Source: an uncultured Actinomycetes bacterium (GTDB taxonomy: Bacteria > Actinomycetota > Actinomycetes > Nanopelagicales > Nanopelagicaceae). Taken from it: a DNA stretch of 14,144 nucleotides. Every line of letters starts with the position of its first letter. Position 1 is the stretch's first letter. Shown here piece by piece: positions 6,572-13,862 of this stretch. The stretch lies in NCBI GenBank assembly GCA_903899145.1, contig CAIUHY010000084.1, positions 1 through 14,144 on the forward strand, written 5' to 3'. Both the position numbers and the translations under genes were made by a program. The notes under the pieces are model-generated. The model had not been told where the DNA came from and did no database searches. It saw nothing but the letters and a program-made list of their open reading frames with translations.

Positions 6572-7378
6572 TTAGATTGAAGATGAAACGTTACTAACTT
6601 CTGGACCAAGAAACCTTGAGGCTAATTTACTAAAACTTGCGGTATCTCCTGTGGCAACAAACTTATACGTTGGCTTTCCACTGGTATTGAGCATGTCGTT
6701 TTCTATTAACGCCCGATATAGATCTTTAGCAGTTTCTTCAGCGCTTGAGACCAAAGTGACTCCATCCCCCATGACATAGGAGATAACTCCTGTGAGAAGT
6801 GGATAGTGGGTGCAACCTAGAACCAAGGTATCAACGCCTGCATCTTGCAGTGGCTTTAAATATTCTCTGGCAAGTGAGGTAATTGCTGCACCTGATGTTT
6901 CCCCCCGTTCAACAAACTCTACAAATTTTGGGCATGCAGCAGATGTAATTTCTAATTGAGGGGCTGCTGCAAAAGTATCCAGATATGCACCTGAATCAAT
7001 AGTTGCATAAGTTCCAATAACGCCAACTTTGCCGCTTCTCGTTACTGCTACTGCGCGCCTAACTGCAGGCTGAATGACTTCAATAACAGGAATTTCATAT
7101 CGTTCGCGTGCATCGCGCAACATCGCGCTGCTAGCTGTATTGCAAGCAATCACAATTGCTTTAACGCCCGAGGCAATAAGTTGATCCATGATCTCTAATG
7201 CAAATGCTCGAACTTCAGCTAACGGACGTGGTCCATATGGCCCCCGGGCAGTATCTCCAACATAAAGGATTGATTCACCTGGCAATTGATCAATAATTGC
7301 TCTTGCAACAGTTAAACCACCAACGCCAGAATCAAAGATTCCAATGGGCGCATCAGGATTGGGTTTAGTTGGGCTCAC
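6572..7378 (-). CDS. murI: Glutamate racemase
   Basis: Cofactor-independent racemase that makes D-glutamate for the second position of the peptidoglycan stem peptide. The 268 residues include IGIFDSGVGGLTV at 12-24 (substrate and phosphate-type loop), YVGDTARGPYG near 39-49, the first catalytic cysteine in ACNTAS (Cys79) and the second in GCTHYP (Cys189, with His191). Both active-site cysteines are present. The start is GTG at 7378; an in-frame TAG lies four codons upstream, so no longer start is possible. There is no Shine-Dalgarno sequence, and a TAGACT box ends exactly 6 bases before the GTG, pointing to a leaderless transcript. The gene heads the murI-rph-rdgB unit. Confidence 0.97.
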   Translation of the reverse strand: MSPTKPNPDAPIGIFDSGVGGLTVARAIIDQLPGESILYVGDTARGPYGPRPLAEVRAFALEIMDQLIASGVKAIVIACNTASSAMLRDARERYEIPVIEVIQPAVRRAVAVTRSGKVGVIGTYATIDSGAYLDTFAAAPQLEITSAACPKFVEFVERGETSGAAITSLAREYLKPLQDAGVDTLVLGCTHYPLLTGVISYVMGDGVTLVSSAEETAKDLYRALIENDMLNTSGKPTYKFVATGDTASFSKLASRFLGPEVSNVSSSI

Positions 7379-7384
7379 CCCATA

Positions 7385-7390
7385 AGTCTA
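7385..7390 (-). promoter_or_regulatory. Leaderless -10 box for murI
   Basis: Read on the minus strand this is TAGACT, followed by TATGGG and then the GTG start. Six bases between the box and the start codon place transcription initiation at or next to the first base of the codon. No good -35 hexamer is visible 16-18 bases upstream. Confidence 0.55.
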
Positions 7391-7515
7391 TCGGTCATTA
7401 TTTATTACTTTTGGTCACTTGGCGGGCTGACTCCCTTACACCCTTCTATCAGCGTATGTAATGCTTTTCTGAAGCCGATAAGTGGTCAATGCAAGGCTGT
7501 GGAAATCAGTGAATT

Positions 7516-8100
7516 TTATACCCCCGCCTTAGACTCGAGCAAGGCCGTGACAATAAACCGATTAGGTGCAGTGCCAATGTAATAAAATGGATAACATGTA
7601 CTTAAAGTTAATCTAGTATCTTTAGTTGGCACTATTACCGTTCGATCATTTGCTTTCACTATACGAAATGATTTTATTTTATATATAAATTTTCCATATG
7701 AAGTTGTAACAGTTAAGGAATCTCCAAGTTTTAACGCTCCAAACTTTGAGAAAACAGAGTCTCTATGACCAGAAATTACTGAGTTATCGTTTGCGCCAGG
7801 CAGGACACTCTTCTCGTAATGCCCCGCCCCTTTTTTAAGTTCTGCCGCTTGCGTGCCTTCATAGATTGGAATAGTTTCATTTAGCCTAGATATTTTCAGA
7901 GTTCCAATCAAATCTCCAGTTCGTGGCTTCAACAGTAAATTAGTATGAGAAAAAGCTTGGCTGTTAAAAGAACCAAGTGCTGGGATAGATTGGCTACCAG
8001 CACTTGACTCTTGTATAGATTTAACAGCAGAAAAAGAGATTGCAATCCCAAGAGCAAGGGTCAAGATCGACCCAACTCTGATCAGGGAGAACAACCTCAT
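7516..8100 (-). CDS. Class D-type sortase
   Basis: Membrane-anchored cysteine transpeptidase that cleaves an LPXTG-type sorting signal and joins the protein to a wall or pilin acceptor amine. The 194 residues start with an N-terminal anchor helix (about 9-25) and continue into the sortase beta-barrel from residue 60. The catalytic triad is visible: SGHRDS with His112, LTLSTCYPF with Cys169 and APNRFIV with Arg181. The TCYPFYYIGTAPNRF block is typical of class D. It starts 4 bases after the stop of the LPTTG protein gene and lacks a Shine-Dalgarno sequence, so coupled translation is likely. That single adjacent gene is the obvious substrate. By eye the pair is more A+T-rich than the flanking murI and clpS genes. 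The subclass (D versus E) is less certain than the family. Confidence 0.93.
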   Translation of the reverse strand: MRLFSLIRVGSILTLALGIAISFSAVKSIQESSAGSQSIPALGSFNSQAFSHTNLLLKPRTGDLIGTLKISRLNETIPIYEGTQAAELKKGAGHYEKSVLPGANDNSVISGHRDSVFSKFGALKLGDSLTVTTSYGKFIYKIKSFRIVKANDRTVIVPTKDTRLTLSTCYPFYYIGTAPNRFIVTALLESKAGV

Positions 8101-8104
8101 TTTT

Positions 8105-8611
8105 TTAGTTCTTAACTAGTCTGCGACGCAACAAACCAGCTGAGCCAACTAGCGCTAATCCAAGTCCACCAGCCAAATAGTTGTAATTATTTGTTCCAGT
8201 AGTAGGAAGTACTCCACCGCTCTCAGTGACTACTGGGGCTTCGACAACCGGCACTACAACTTCAGTACATGTAAAGTCCTTGGAAATTACCGGACCACCA
8301 TCATAGGTATCAACTGTGAAAGTTTTAAAGGAGGTAGCAGGAACCTTAACTACTACATTTGTTGGGGACTGAGACCAATCAGTAGTTGGAATTTGAATGC
8401 TATTGGCCCAAATATTGATAATTGGAGAAGGAAAACTACCAGCTAAAGTTAGCGTGTAGCCGCTTGTCTCAGAACAGCCAGCGCTAGACACGCTAGTAAT
8501 CGAATTACCATTTGCCTGAGCAGAATAAATTCCACTCTGACTAAGTGCTATCACTCCAGCAAATAGGAGCGCTGATTTGTATGTAAGTCTGTGATTTAAT
8601 CGTGCGTTCAT
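8105..8611 (-). CDS. Small secreted LPXTG-anchored surface protein
   Basis: A 168-residue exported protein and probable sortase substrate. A signal peptide spans residues 1-33 (basic NHRLTYK, then a hydrophobic core, with likely cleavage after AQA). The mature part, 34-130, is Ser/Thr/Pro-rich and probably beta-structured, with two cysteines (46 and 115) that could form a disulfide. The sorting signal is complete: LPTTG at 135-139, a hydrophobic helix at about 146-161 and the basic tail RRRLVKN. The start ATG has AAGGAT 6 bases upstream. The gene directly precedes the sortase, 4 bases away. The mature domain of about 100 residues matches no family I recognise, so whether it is an adhesin, pilin-like subunit or coat protein is unknown. 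Confidence 0.92.
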   Translation of the reverse strand: MNARLNHRLTYKSALLFAGVIALSQSGIYSAQANGNSITSVSSAGCSETSGYTLTLAGSFPSPIINIWANSIQIPTTDWSQSPTNVVVKVPATSFKTFTVDTYDGGPVISKDFTCTEVVVPVVEAPVVTESGGVLPTTGTNNYNYLAGGLGLALVGSAGLLRRRLVKN

Positions 8612-8760
8612 TTTTCATCCTTAGTATCGTTTCCGACGTTTCTCAAGAAGAAATTGAGGTGTTCTCTTTCTACTCTTAATATTTTCTTAATTAATCAAAA
8701 TAGTGAGCGGGACCACTCAATTAGTGCTTCGTAGAAGAAAATTCGTTAAGTCTTAATTGA

Positions 8761-9336
8761 TTATGAGTGATGGCTGAGCATTACATCAAGCAGATTGCTC
8801 TGCAGCCATCCCAGCCAAAAGTAGACGGCATATAAAGGTTTTTGAGGGTCGCTTTCAGGCAGAGCTTCAAATTTCTCAAAACTAGATTCATCCACTTCAA
8901 GTCGCACAGAAAGTGCAATACGTAAATCGTTTATAACAGCAAGCCATGTATCACTATCAAGGTCTTCTACAACTCCAGGACTATTGCTGTCCACAATTAC
9001 CGCTAGCGCCTCTCTTGCCTTACGTAGCGTGATATTCTTTTTACTACGCATTGCTGGCTCAGTAAATCTTCTAAAATCAGCAGCAGATTCAGGATCAGCA
9101 TAAGCATTAGGAAGCAAGCGAAGCAGAACTGGATCTTCTGGTGTCGCTACTTCTTCTGGAGCAGGTTTAAGTTGATGCATCAGTTGGGCAAAGGGATCAC
9201 TCTCATCGTAATGATGAGGGATATCAACAACTCCAAGTAGTTCAAGAAGCTGTTCGACAAGATTAATTAATATATGAGCTTCATCGACTGTTAGGTCAAG
9301 ATAATATTTATCTTCTTCACGAGTAAATTCAGACAT
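8761..9336 (-). CDS. DUF2017 family protein
   Basis: A 191-residue soluble protein of the actinobacterial DUF2017 family, which is typically encoded next to clpS. It is acidic and mostly helical, with no signal peptide or membrane segment. Conserved-looking parts are the YYLDLTVDEAHILINLVEQL helix near the start, LLRLLPNAYADPESAADFRR in the middle, and a tryptophan-containing C-terminal helix (VYFWLGWLQSNLLDVML). Its function is not established; the constant clpS neighbourhood suggests a link to regulated proteolysis, which is inference. It starts 9 bases after the clpS stop without a clear Shine-Dalgarno sequence, so reinitiation from clpS is likely. A 149-base A+T-rich gap separates its stop from the LPXTG gene downstream. 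Confidence 0.9.
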   Translation of the reverse strand: MSEFTREEDKYYLDLTVDEAHILINLVEQLLELLGVVDIPHHYDESDPFAQLMHQLKPAPEEVATPEDPVLLRLLPNAYADPESAADFRRFTEPAMRSKKNITLRKAREALAVIVDSNSPGVVEDLDSDTWLAVINDLRIALSVRLEVDESSFEKFEALPESDPQKPLYAVYFWLGWLQSNLLDVMLSHHS

Positions 9337-9345
9337 GAGAGATAC

Positions 9346-9648
9346 TCACACTTTGTCATCGCGCTGCAAAGTTGCCCAGAGTCCATGCTCGTGTAGCCGC
9401 TGCACGTCCCATTCCATCTCTTCTCTACTTCCAGATGAAACGACTGCGAGGCCTTGATTATGGACTTGCATCATGAGTTCGTGTGCTTTTTCTTTTGAAA
9501 ACCCAAAGAGCTTTATAAATACGTGAACGACATATGTCATTAGGTTAACTGGATCATCCCAAACGATTGTTACCCATGGTTTATCAACAAGTTGAGATAT
9601 GTGAAGATCAGATTCACTTTCAACATCAATAAGTGTGTCGGTACTCAT
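9346..9648 (-). CDS. clpS: ATP-dependent Clp protease adaptor ClpS
   Basis: Cytoplasmic adaptor that recognises N-degron substrates (bulky hydrophobic N-terminal residues) and hands them to the ClpC/ClpA-ClpP protease. The 100 residues fit the family. The actinobacterial core is clear: KPWVTIVWDDPVNLMTYVVH at 23-42, with Asp31 and Asp32 at the N-degron pocket, QVHNQGLAVV with His63, and the C-terminal GLWATLQRD. Its ATG overlaps the stop of the upstream GH18 gene as ATGA, and the DUF2017 gene follows 9 bases after its stop. The clpS-DUF2017 pairing is standard for Actinobacteria; the overlap with a secreted glycosidase is not. Confidence 0.97.
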   Translation of the reverse strand: MSTDTLIDVESESDLHISQLVDKPWVTIVWDDPVNLMTYVVHVFIKLFGFSKEKAHELMMQVHNQGLAVVSSGSREEMEWDVQRLHEHGLWATLQRDDKV

Positions 9649-11432
9649 CGTGTCACTACTGTAACAAAAGGTGAGGTACTTAAGATATAGCTTGCATCCT
9701 CCGGTGTGCTGACTTGGTATGTGTAAAAACCTAGAGCAGTATTATTTAGCGTAAATGAGAAATTGCCGTTTGCATCCGTAGTTGTAGTCATCGGTGCCGC
9801 GTGTGGATTGGCCGAAGAATTGATTCCAAGGTTCACAGTGATTCCAGCTACCTTCGGTTGGATCTGCCCAGTAACCGTATATGACTCTCCGCTTTTTATA
9901 GATGAGGGAGGTGACCAAGAGATCACGCGGGCAACTTTTACAACAAGAGATGATGTGTCGCCTTCAACTCTTGTCCATGTTCCATCAATAATCATGCGCG
10001 TTGTCACATTGCTGCCCCAAAGAACTGGAACAGTAAATGTTCCATCTGATGAAGTTGTTCCATCAAAAACATTTGTCCAGATGCCATTTACTCCAAGTAC
10101 TTGTAAATGCGCAGGTGCACCAGCAATAGGTGATTGATCTGGCAAAGTGAATGTACCCGTGATTGTCGTCGGTGTTCCTAAGGTAATACCAGCTGTACTC
10201 AAGGTTGCTTCAGCACTAAGGCTTGCAACTACTTGATCAGGAGCGATTGAGGCTGCAACTGATCTGATTGCGGTAAATGCAAGTGGGTCTTCCATTCCAA
10301 GAGTCCACTCTGAAATACCTGCAAGTCTGTAGGTATTGATGAGATTTGCCCGCAAGGTAAATGACTGTTGATCTTCATACCAAACTGTCCGAGTTGCTGT
10401 GCAAGTTGTAAGAGATCCATTTGCTGCAGTTCCGTTATACGTCTTTTGATAAGTAAAAGTTGATTCTGCGTACTGCGGGTTAAAAGTTGGGCTCGCGCCA
10501 TATGCAGTTGCGAGAGCAGTTGCATCATGCATAGCAAATAAGGCTGAGACACCCTTAGCTACCGTCTTTGCATAATTAACCGGAAGTGTTGGGCATACTC
10601 CGCTCACACTTGTTACCCAATCTCGGCCATAACCAGGAATACCAACATAAACTTTTGATGCAGGTACTACTGAGACTGCATATGTAATTGCGCGGGTTGC
10701 CCAATCAAGTGGGCCAATGGGTCCAGGAGTTGTTGTTGAAAAGTCGTAAGCCATGATATGAAGCTGATCAATCATGGATGCAACTTGTGGCCATGCATAT
10801 TGGTAATAGCCTTTTTTGCCAGATGCTGGATCAAAAGAGACAGGAGTTGTAATAGAGAGTAATTTTCCTTGGGCGTGTAGCGCGGCAGAAAGATCTTGAA
10901 TAAATTGAATCCACCGAACTTGGGTAGTGGGCCATGTAGTGAGGGGATCTACAAAGGCAAAAGCTTCAAAATCTAAATCAATGCCATCGAATTTATTATT
11001 CATAACTAAATTTGTAATTGTATTCACAATACTTGCCCTAGCAGTTGGATCGGCTAGCAAGTTAGAAAGAACTAGAGGTGTTGGCTTACTTGTTGATGAA
11101 CTGACATTTGTTCCATCAGTAATTGATGGCAAGATTTTATATCCTGCACTTTGCAGCTGCGCAATAGGTCCTGCCATTGGAACACTTGGATTTGCTGGTG
11201 TGTAGAGATCGGTAATGGTGTTCTGGTTTTTAAGTGAGTACCAAAATGGTGAAACTTCGCTAATTAAATCGGCATTACTCATCGCAGAAGGCAGCGATGT
11301 CTTCATTGAGTAATATGGAATCCATCCAGAAAGAATTTTTCTTGGAGGATTACCTGCTTGAGCAATTGTGCTTGACATAAATAATGAAAATACCGTGGTA
11401 AATACTGTTAGGTAAATCCGCCGCTTTTTCAT
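9645..11432 (-). CDS. Secreted GH18 glycosyl hydrolase with two C-terminal Ig-like domains
   Basis: Exported glycosidase of family 18 (chitinase/YaaH-like fold). Numbering from ATG at 11432 gives 595 residues. A signal peptide covers about 1-26 (KKRRIYLTVFTTVFSLF, cleavage after AQA). The GH18 barrel spans about 32-395. The catalytic signature KFDGIDLDFEAF contains the full DxxDxDxE set: Asp149, Asp152, Asp154 and the acid Glu156. IMAYDFSTTTPGP at 227-239 supplies the conserved Tyr/Asp, and SEWTLGMEDP closes the barrel. Two beta-sandwich repeats follow (about 402-500 and 502-594), with 'dGtF' and 'ngnFsF' turns like surface Ig or carboxypeptidase-regulatory folds. The substrate could be chitin or peptidoglycan glycan; YaaH-type wall enzymes are the nearest fit. 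A GTG one codon upstream (11435) is an alternative start. It overlaps DUF3039 (TGATG) and clpS (ATGA). Confidence 0.93.
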   Translation of the reverse strand: MKKRRIYLTVFTTVFSLFMSSTIAQAGNPPRKILSGWIPYYSMKTSLPSAMSNADLISEVSPFWYSLKNQNTITDLYTPANPSVPMAGPIAQLQSAGYKILPSITDGTNVSSSTSKPTPLVLSNLLADPTARASIVNTITNLVMNNKFDGIDLDFEAFAFVDPLTTWPTTQVRWIQFIQDLSAALHAQGKLLSITTPVSFDPASGKKGYYQYAWPQVASMIDQLHIMAYDFSTTTPGPIGPLDWATRAITYAVSVVPASKVYVGIPGYGRDWVTSVSGVCPTLPVNYAKTVAKGVSALFAMHDATALATAYGASPTFNPQYAESTFTYQKTYNGTAANGSLTTCTATRTVWYEDQQSFTLRANLINTYRLAGISEWTLGMEDPLAFTAIRSVAASIAPDQVVASLSAEATLSTAGITLGTPTTITGTFTLPDQSPIAGAPAHLQVLGVNGIWTNVFDGTTSSDGTFTVPVLWGSNVTTRMIIDGTWTRVEGDTSSLVVKVARVISWSPPSSIKSGESYTVTGQIQPKVAGITVNLGINSSANPHAAPMTTTTDANGNFSFTLNNTALGFYTYQVSTPEDASYILSTSPFVTVVTR

Positions 11433-11692
11433 CACTCTTTCTTTAACCCGTTATATATCTCTTTGCACGTAGGGCAGATGGGAAACTTTTCAGGATCACG
11501 AGTAGGCACCCATTTTTTGCCACACAGGGCAGTAACTGCTTTTCCAGTCACCATAGCTTCGGTGATCTTTTCCTTCTTCACATAGTGTGAAAAACGTTCG
11601 TGATCGCCGTCATCTGTTGGCAATAAGCGCTCTTCTTCCAGCACATCAACCCCACCATTACCGCTAAAGGGGTTACTAAAGGGGTTTTTCAC
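11432..11692 (-). CDS. DUF3039 family small zinc-ribbon-like protein
   Basis: Small cytoplasmic protein of the actinobacterial DUF3039 family, function unknown. The conserved core reads RFSHYVKKEKITEAMVTGKA, then VTALCGKKWVPTRDPEKFPI, then CPTCKEIY. One Cys in ALCGKKW and the CPTC pair, with the His of FSHY, could bind zinc. The N-terminal NPFSNPFSGNGG stretch is variable. I chose GTG at 11692 (86 residues) because a TAAGAT box ends 7 bases before it, a leaderless arrangement. GTG at 11698 would add two residues but lies only one base from that box. The gene overlaps GH18 at its stop and diverges from argF, with 30 bases between the start codons. It probably heads the DUF3039-GH18-clpS-DUF2017 transcript. 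Confidence 0.9.
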   Translation of the reverse strand: MKNPFSNPFSGNGGVDVLEEERLLPTDDGDHERFSHYVKKEKITEAMVTGKAVTALCGKKWVPTRDPEKFPICPTCKEIYNGLKKE

Positions 11693-11722
11693 GTTCACAA
11701 TCTTATCGCGTACGATTGCGTA
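11688..11722. promoter_or_regulatory. Overlapping divergent leaderless promoters of argF and DUF3039
   Basis: On the plus strand TTCACG (11688-11693), a 17-base spacer and TACGAT (11711-11716) end 6 bases before the argF ATG, with no ribosome site. On the minus strand TAAGAT (complement of 11700-11705) ends 7 bases before GTG 11692. The palindrome CGTACG (11709-11714), within ATCGCGTACGAT, overlaps the argF -10. The two promoters share the same few dozen bases, and argF's -35 overlaps the DUF3039 start codon. Confidence 0.6.
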
Positions 11723-12661
11723 ATGAAGGATCTACTACGCACCACCGACTTAAGTCGCGCTGATGTCGAGCTACTTTTAGATACCGCCTCAGATTTCGCT
11801 GCAAAACCTTTTAGTGCAAATACCGCTCTAGCAAATCGCACTGTTGCCATATACATGACAAAGCCTTCAACACGTACACGCTTGGCATCAGAAACTGCAG
11901 TTGCCCATCTTGGTGGAACTCCAATCTTCTTACGCGCAGATGAACTACAAATTGGTCGTGGTGAAACAATCGCTGACACAGCCCGCGTCATAAGTGGTTT
12001 TGCATCCGCGCTGCTTGTGCGCACATTTGCTCAATCTGATGTTGATGAGCTCGGGAAGCATTCAACTATTCCAGTAATTAATGGACTTACAGATGAGGAC
12101 CACCCAACTCAGGTACTTGCTGACTGGGCAACGATCCGTGAAGTTTTTGGAAAAGATATCGCTGGACGTAAATTCACATATCTTGGTGATGGAAATAATA
12201 TGGCGCATGCATGGCTGACCATGGGAGCAATCATGGGCGCACATATTGTTGTTGCAACACCAGGAGGCGCTTATGCGCCATCTGCAGATGCAGTTGCGAA
12301 GGCTGAGAAGATTGCAAAGAGTTCAGGAGCGAAGATAGAGATCCTTACCGACCCAGAAGTTGCTGCAAAGGGTGCCAGCGTTCTTTACACAGATGTATGG
12401 ATGTCAATGGGAGATCCTGAAAGTGAACGTGCAAACAAACGTAAAGCCCTCTCAGCATTTGCAGTAACACCGTATCTCATGGAGTTAGCGGCCTCCGATG
12501 GAATCTTTATGCATTGTCTTCCAGCACACCGCGAGGAGGAAGTTTCCACAGATGTCATCGACGGGTCTCGTTCTCATATTTGGCGGCAGGCCTACCATCG
12601 TCGCACAACCATTCAGGCAGCGCTTTATCATTTGGTACGCGGAGATCTCGGCGGTAATTAG
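11723..12661 (+). CDS. argF: Ornithine carbamoyltransferase
   Basis: Transfers the carbamoyl group from carbamoyl phosphate to ornithine, giving citrulline, in arginine synthesis. The 312 residues match the family. The carbamoyl-phosphate loop KPSTRTR is at 47-53, HPTQVLADW at 127-135, the GDGNNMAHAW motif at 155-164 and DVWMSMGD at 224-231 (the SMG loop), and the ornithine-side MHCLPAHR at 263-270 carries the family cysteine (Cys265). Two parts differ from the usual sequence: HREEEV where HRGEEV is common, and a C-terminal WRQAYHRRTTIQAAL in place of the usual AENRLHAQKALL-type helix. The reading frame is intact, so this looks like lineage divergence. The mRNA appears leaderless. argF stands alone here, without argG or argH beside it. 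Confidence 0.96.
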   Translation: MKDLLRTTDLSRADVELLLDTASDFAAKPFSANTALANRTVAIYMTKPSTRTRLASETAVAHLGGTPIFLRADELQIGRGETIADTARVISGFASALLVRTFAQSDVDELGKHSTIPVINGLTDEDHPTQVLADWATIREVFGKDIAGRKFTYLGDGNNMAHAWLTMGAIMGAHIVVATPGGAYAPSADAVAKAEKIAKSSGAKIEILTDPEVAAKGASVLYTDVWMSMGDPESERANKRKALSAFAVTPYLMELAASDGIFMHCLPAHREEEVSTDVIDGSRSHIWRQAYHRRTTIQAALYHLVRGDLGGN

Positions 12662-12701
12662 TAGGTCTAAGTAATCCCTCAGCATTTATTTCACCTTCCA
12701 T

Positions 12702-12730
12702 ATGACGCAGGGCACAAATACCTATAGATT
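12702..12730 (+). promoter_or_regulatory. Leaderless promoter of pntA
   Basis: ATGACG (12702-12707, 4 of 6 matches to TTGACA), a 17-base spacer and TAGATT (12725-12730) end 6 bases before the ATG at 12737. There is no Shine-Dalgarno sequence in the GCCTCC between the box and the start. A separate promoter agrees with the 75-base gap after argF. Confidence 0.6.
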
Positions 12731-12736
12731 GCCTCC

Positions 12737-13852
12737 ATGAAGTTAGCCGTCCCGAAAGAAGTCAGGTCTGGTGAGAAGCGAGTTGCTTTAGTCCCGGACA
12801 TCATTGCAAAACTTGTTAAAGCAGGTTTGGAAGTTGTTATCGAATCTGGAGCTGGCCTAACAGCTGAATTTTCAGATGATCAATACACCCAAGCAGGAGC
12901 AAAAGTTCAATCAGGTGATGTCATTAAAGATGCAGACATCATCGCAACGGTTCAACCACTCACTCCTGATGCAATGAAACGCCTGAAAAAAGGCGCAATA
13001 ACTATCTCTTTCTTATCTCCAACTACTGCAATTGACTCTATTGAGGCTGCTGCCAGCGCTGGAGTAACAGCAATTTCACTTGAATTAGTACCTCGCATTT
13101 CACGCGCGCAATCCATGGATGCACTCACTTCTCAAGCACTTTGCGCTGGATATAAAGCAGCCCTCGTTGCAGCTGAACTTTCTCCTCGTTTCTTCCCTCT
13201 GCTAATGACTGCAGCAGGAACTGTTACACCGGCCAATGTAGTTGTTCTTGGCGCGGGCGTTGCAGGACTTCAAGCAATTGCAACAGCAAAACGCTTAGGC
13301 GCAGTTGTGAGCGCTTATGACGTGCGCCCAGCATCTGCTGATGAAGTGAAATCCATGGGAGCAAAATTCATTACTTTAGAACTTGAAGCACTTGAAGGTA
13401 GTGGTGGTTATGCCCGCGAAATGACAGAAGACCGTGCAGCAAAGCAGCGTGAACTTCTTACTCCTTATATTGCAGCAGCAAACGTACTGATCACTACTGC
13501 GGCAGTTCCGGGTAGACCTGCTCCTCGCCTTGTTACAGCCCAAATGATTTCAACTATGGCGCCCGGTTCGGTTGTTGTTGATCTAGCTTCAGAAACAGGC
13601 GGAAACGTTGAAGGAACCAAGCCTGGTGAGATTGTTACAACATCTAACGGTGTTCGTATGTGGGGTGGAAAAGATGTCCCAAGCCAATTAGCTTTCCATG
13701 CATCAATGCTCTTTTCGCGCAACGTAGTAAATCTCTTGATGCTGATGACAAAAGAAGGTGTTGTCACACCTGACTTCACAGATGAAATTATTGACGCAGC
13801 TGCCGTTACACACGGCGGAGCTAAGCGCACGCCAGAACTAGCGAAGAAGTAA
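12737..13852 (+). CDS. pntAA: NAD(P) transhydrogenase subunit alpha, part 1 (NAD-binding dI domain)
   Basis: Soluble NAD(H)-binding domain of the proton-translocating transhydrogenase, which uses the proton gradient to drive NADPH formation from NADH. The 371 residues correspond to the separate alpha-1 chain of three-subunit enzymes. It begins with the alanine-dehydrogenase/PNT N-terminal domain (MKLAVPKEVRSGEKRVALVP). The mobile loop SRAQSMDALTSQA is at 122-134, the Rossmann motif VLGAGVAGLQA at 170-180, and SAYDVRP at 192-198 holds the acidic residue (Asp195) that selects NAD. GRPAPRLV and the WGGKDVPSQLAFHAS segment are family hallmarks. The gene ends without a transmembrane part, which is in the next gene 10 bases downstream. 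The start is supported by a leaderless promoter. Confidence 0.96.
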   Translation: MKLAVPKEVRSGEKRVALVPDIIAKLVKAGLEVVIESGAGLTAEFSDDQYTQAGAKVQSGDVIKDADIIATVQPLTPDAMKRLKKGAITISFLSPTTAIDSIEAAASAGVTAISLELVPRISRAQSMDALTSQALCAGYKAALVAAELSPRFFPLLMTAAGTVTPANVVVLGAGVAGLQAIATAKRLGAVVSAYDVRPASADEVKSMGAKFITLELEALEGSGGYAREMTEDRAAKQRELLTPYIAAANVLITTAAVPGRPAPRLVTAQMISTMAPGSVVVDLASETGGNVEGTKPGEIVTTSNGVRMWGGKDVPSQLAFHASMLFSRNVVNLLMLMTKEGVVTPDFTDEIIDAAAVTHGGAKRTPELAKK

Positions 13853-13862
13853 GGGAGAGATT

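Noticed and set aside
7391..7515. Terminator after the sortase gene
   Set aside because: Only short stems such as GCTT/AAGC are present, with no following T run.
8612..8760. Possible operator or terminator in the A+T-rich gap before the LPXTG gene (around GTGAGCGGGACCACTC)
   Set aside because: Only a 4-bp stem (AGTG/CACT) forms and there is no T run, so it is too weak to call.
11695..12024. A 109-codon minus-strand frame running to the argF start
   Set aside because: It lies inside argF, whose catalytic motifs are clear; the product is low-complexity and unlike any family.
13465..13830. A 121-codon minus-strand frame
   Set aside because: Shadow of pntA part 1, which carries all the expected motifs on the plus strand.
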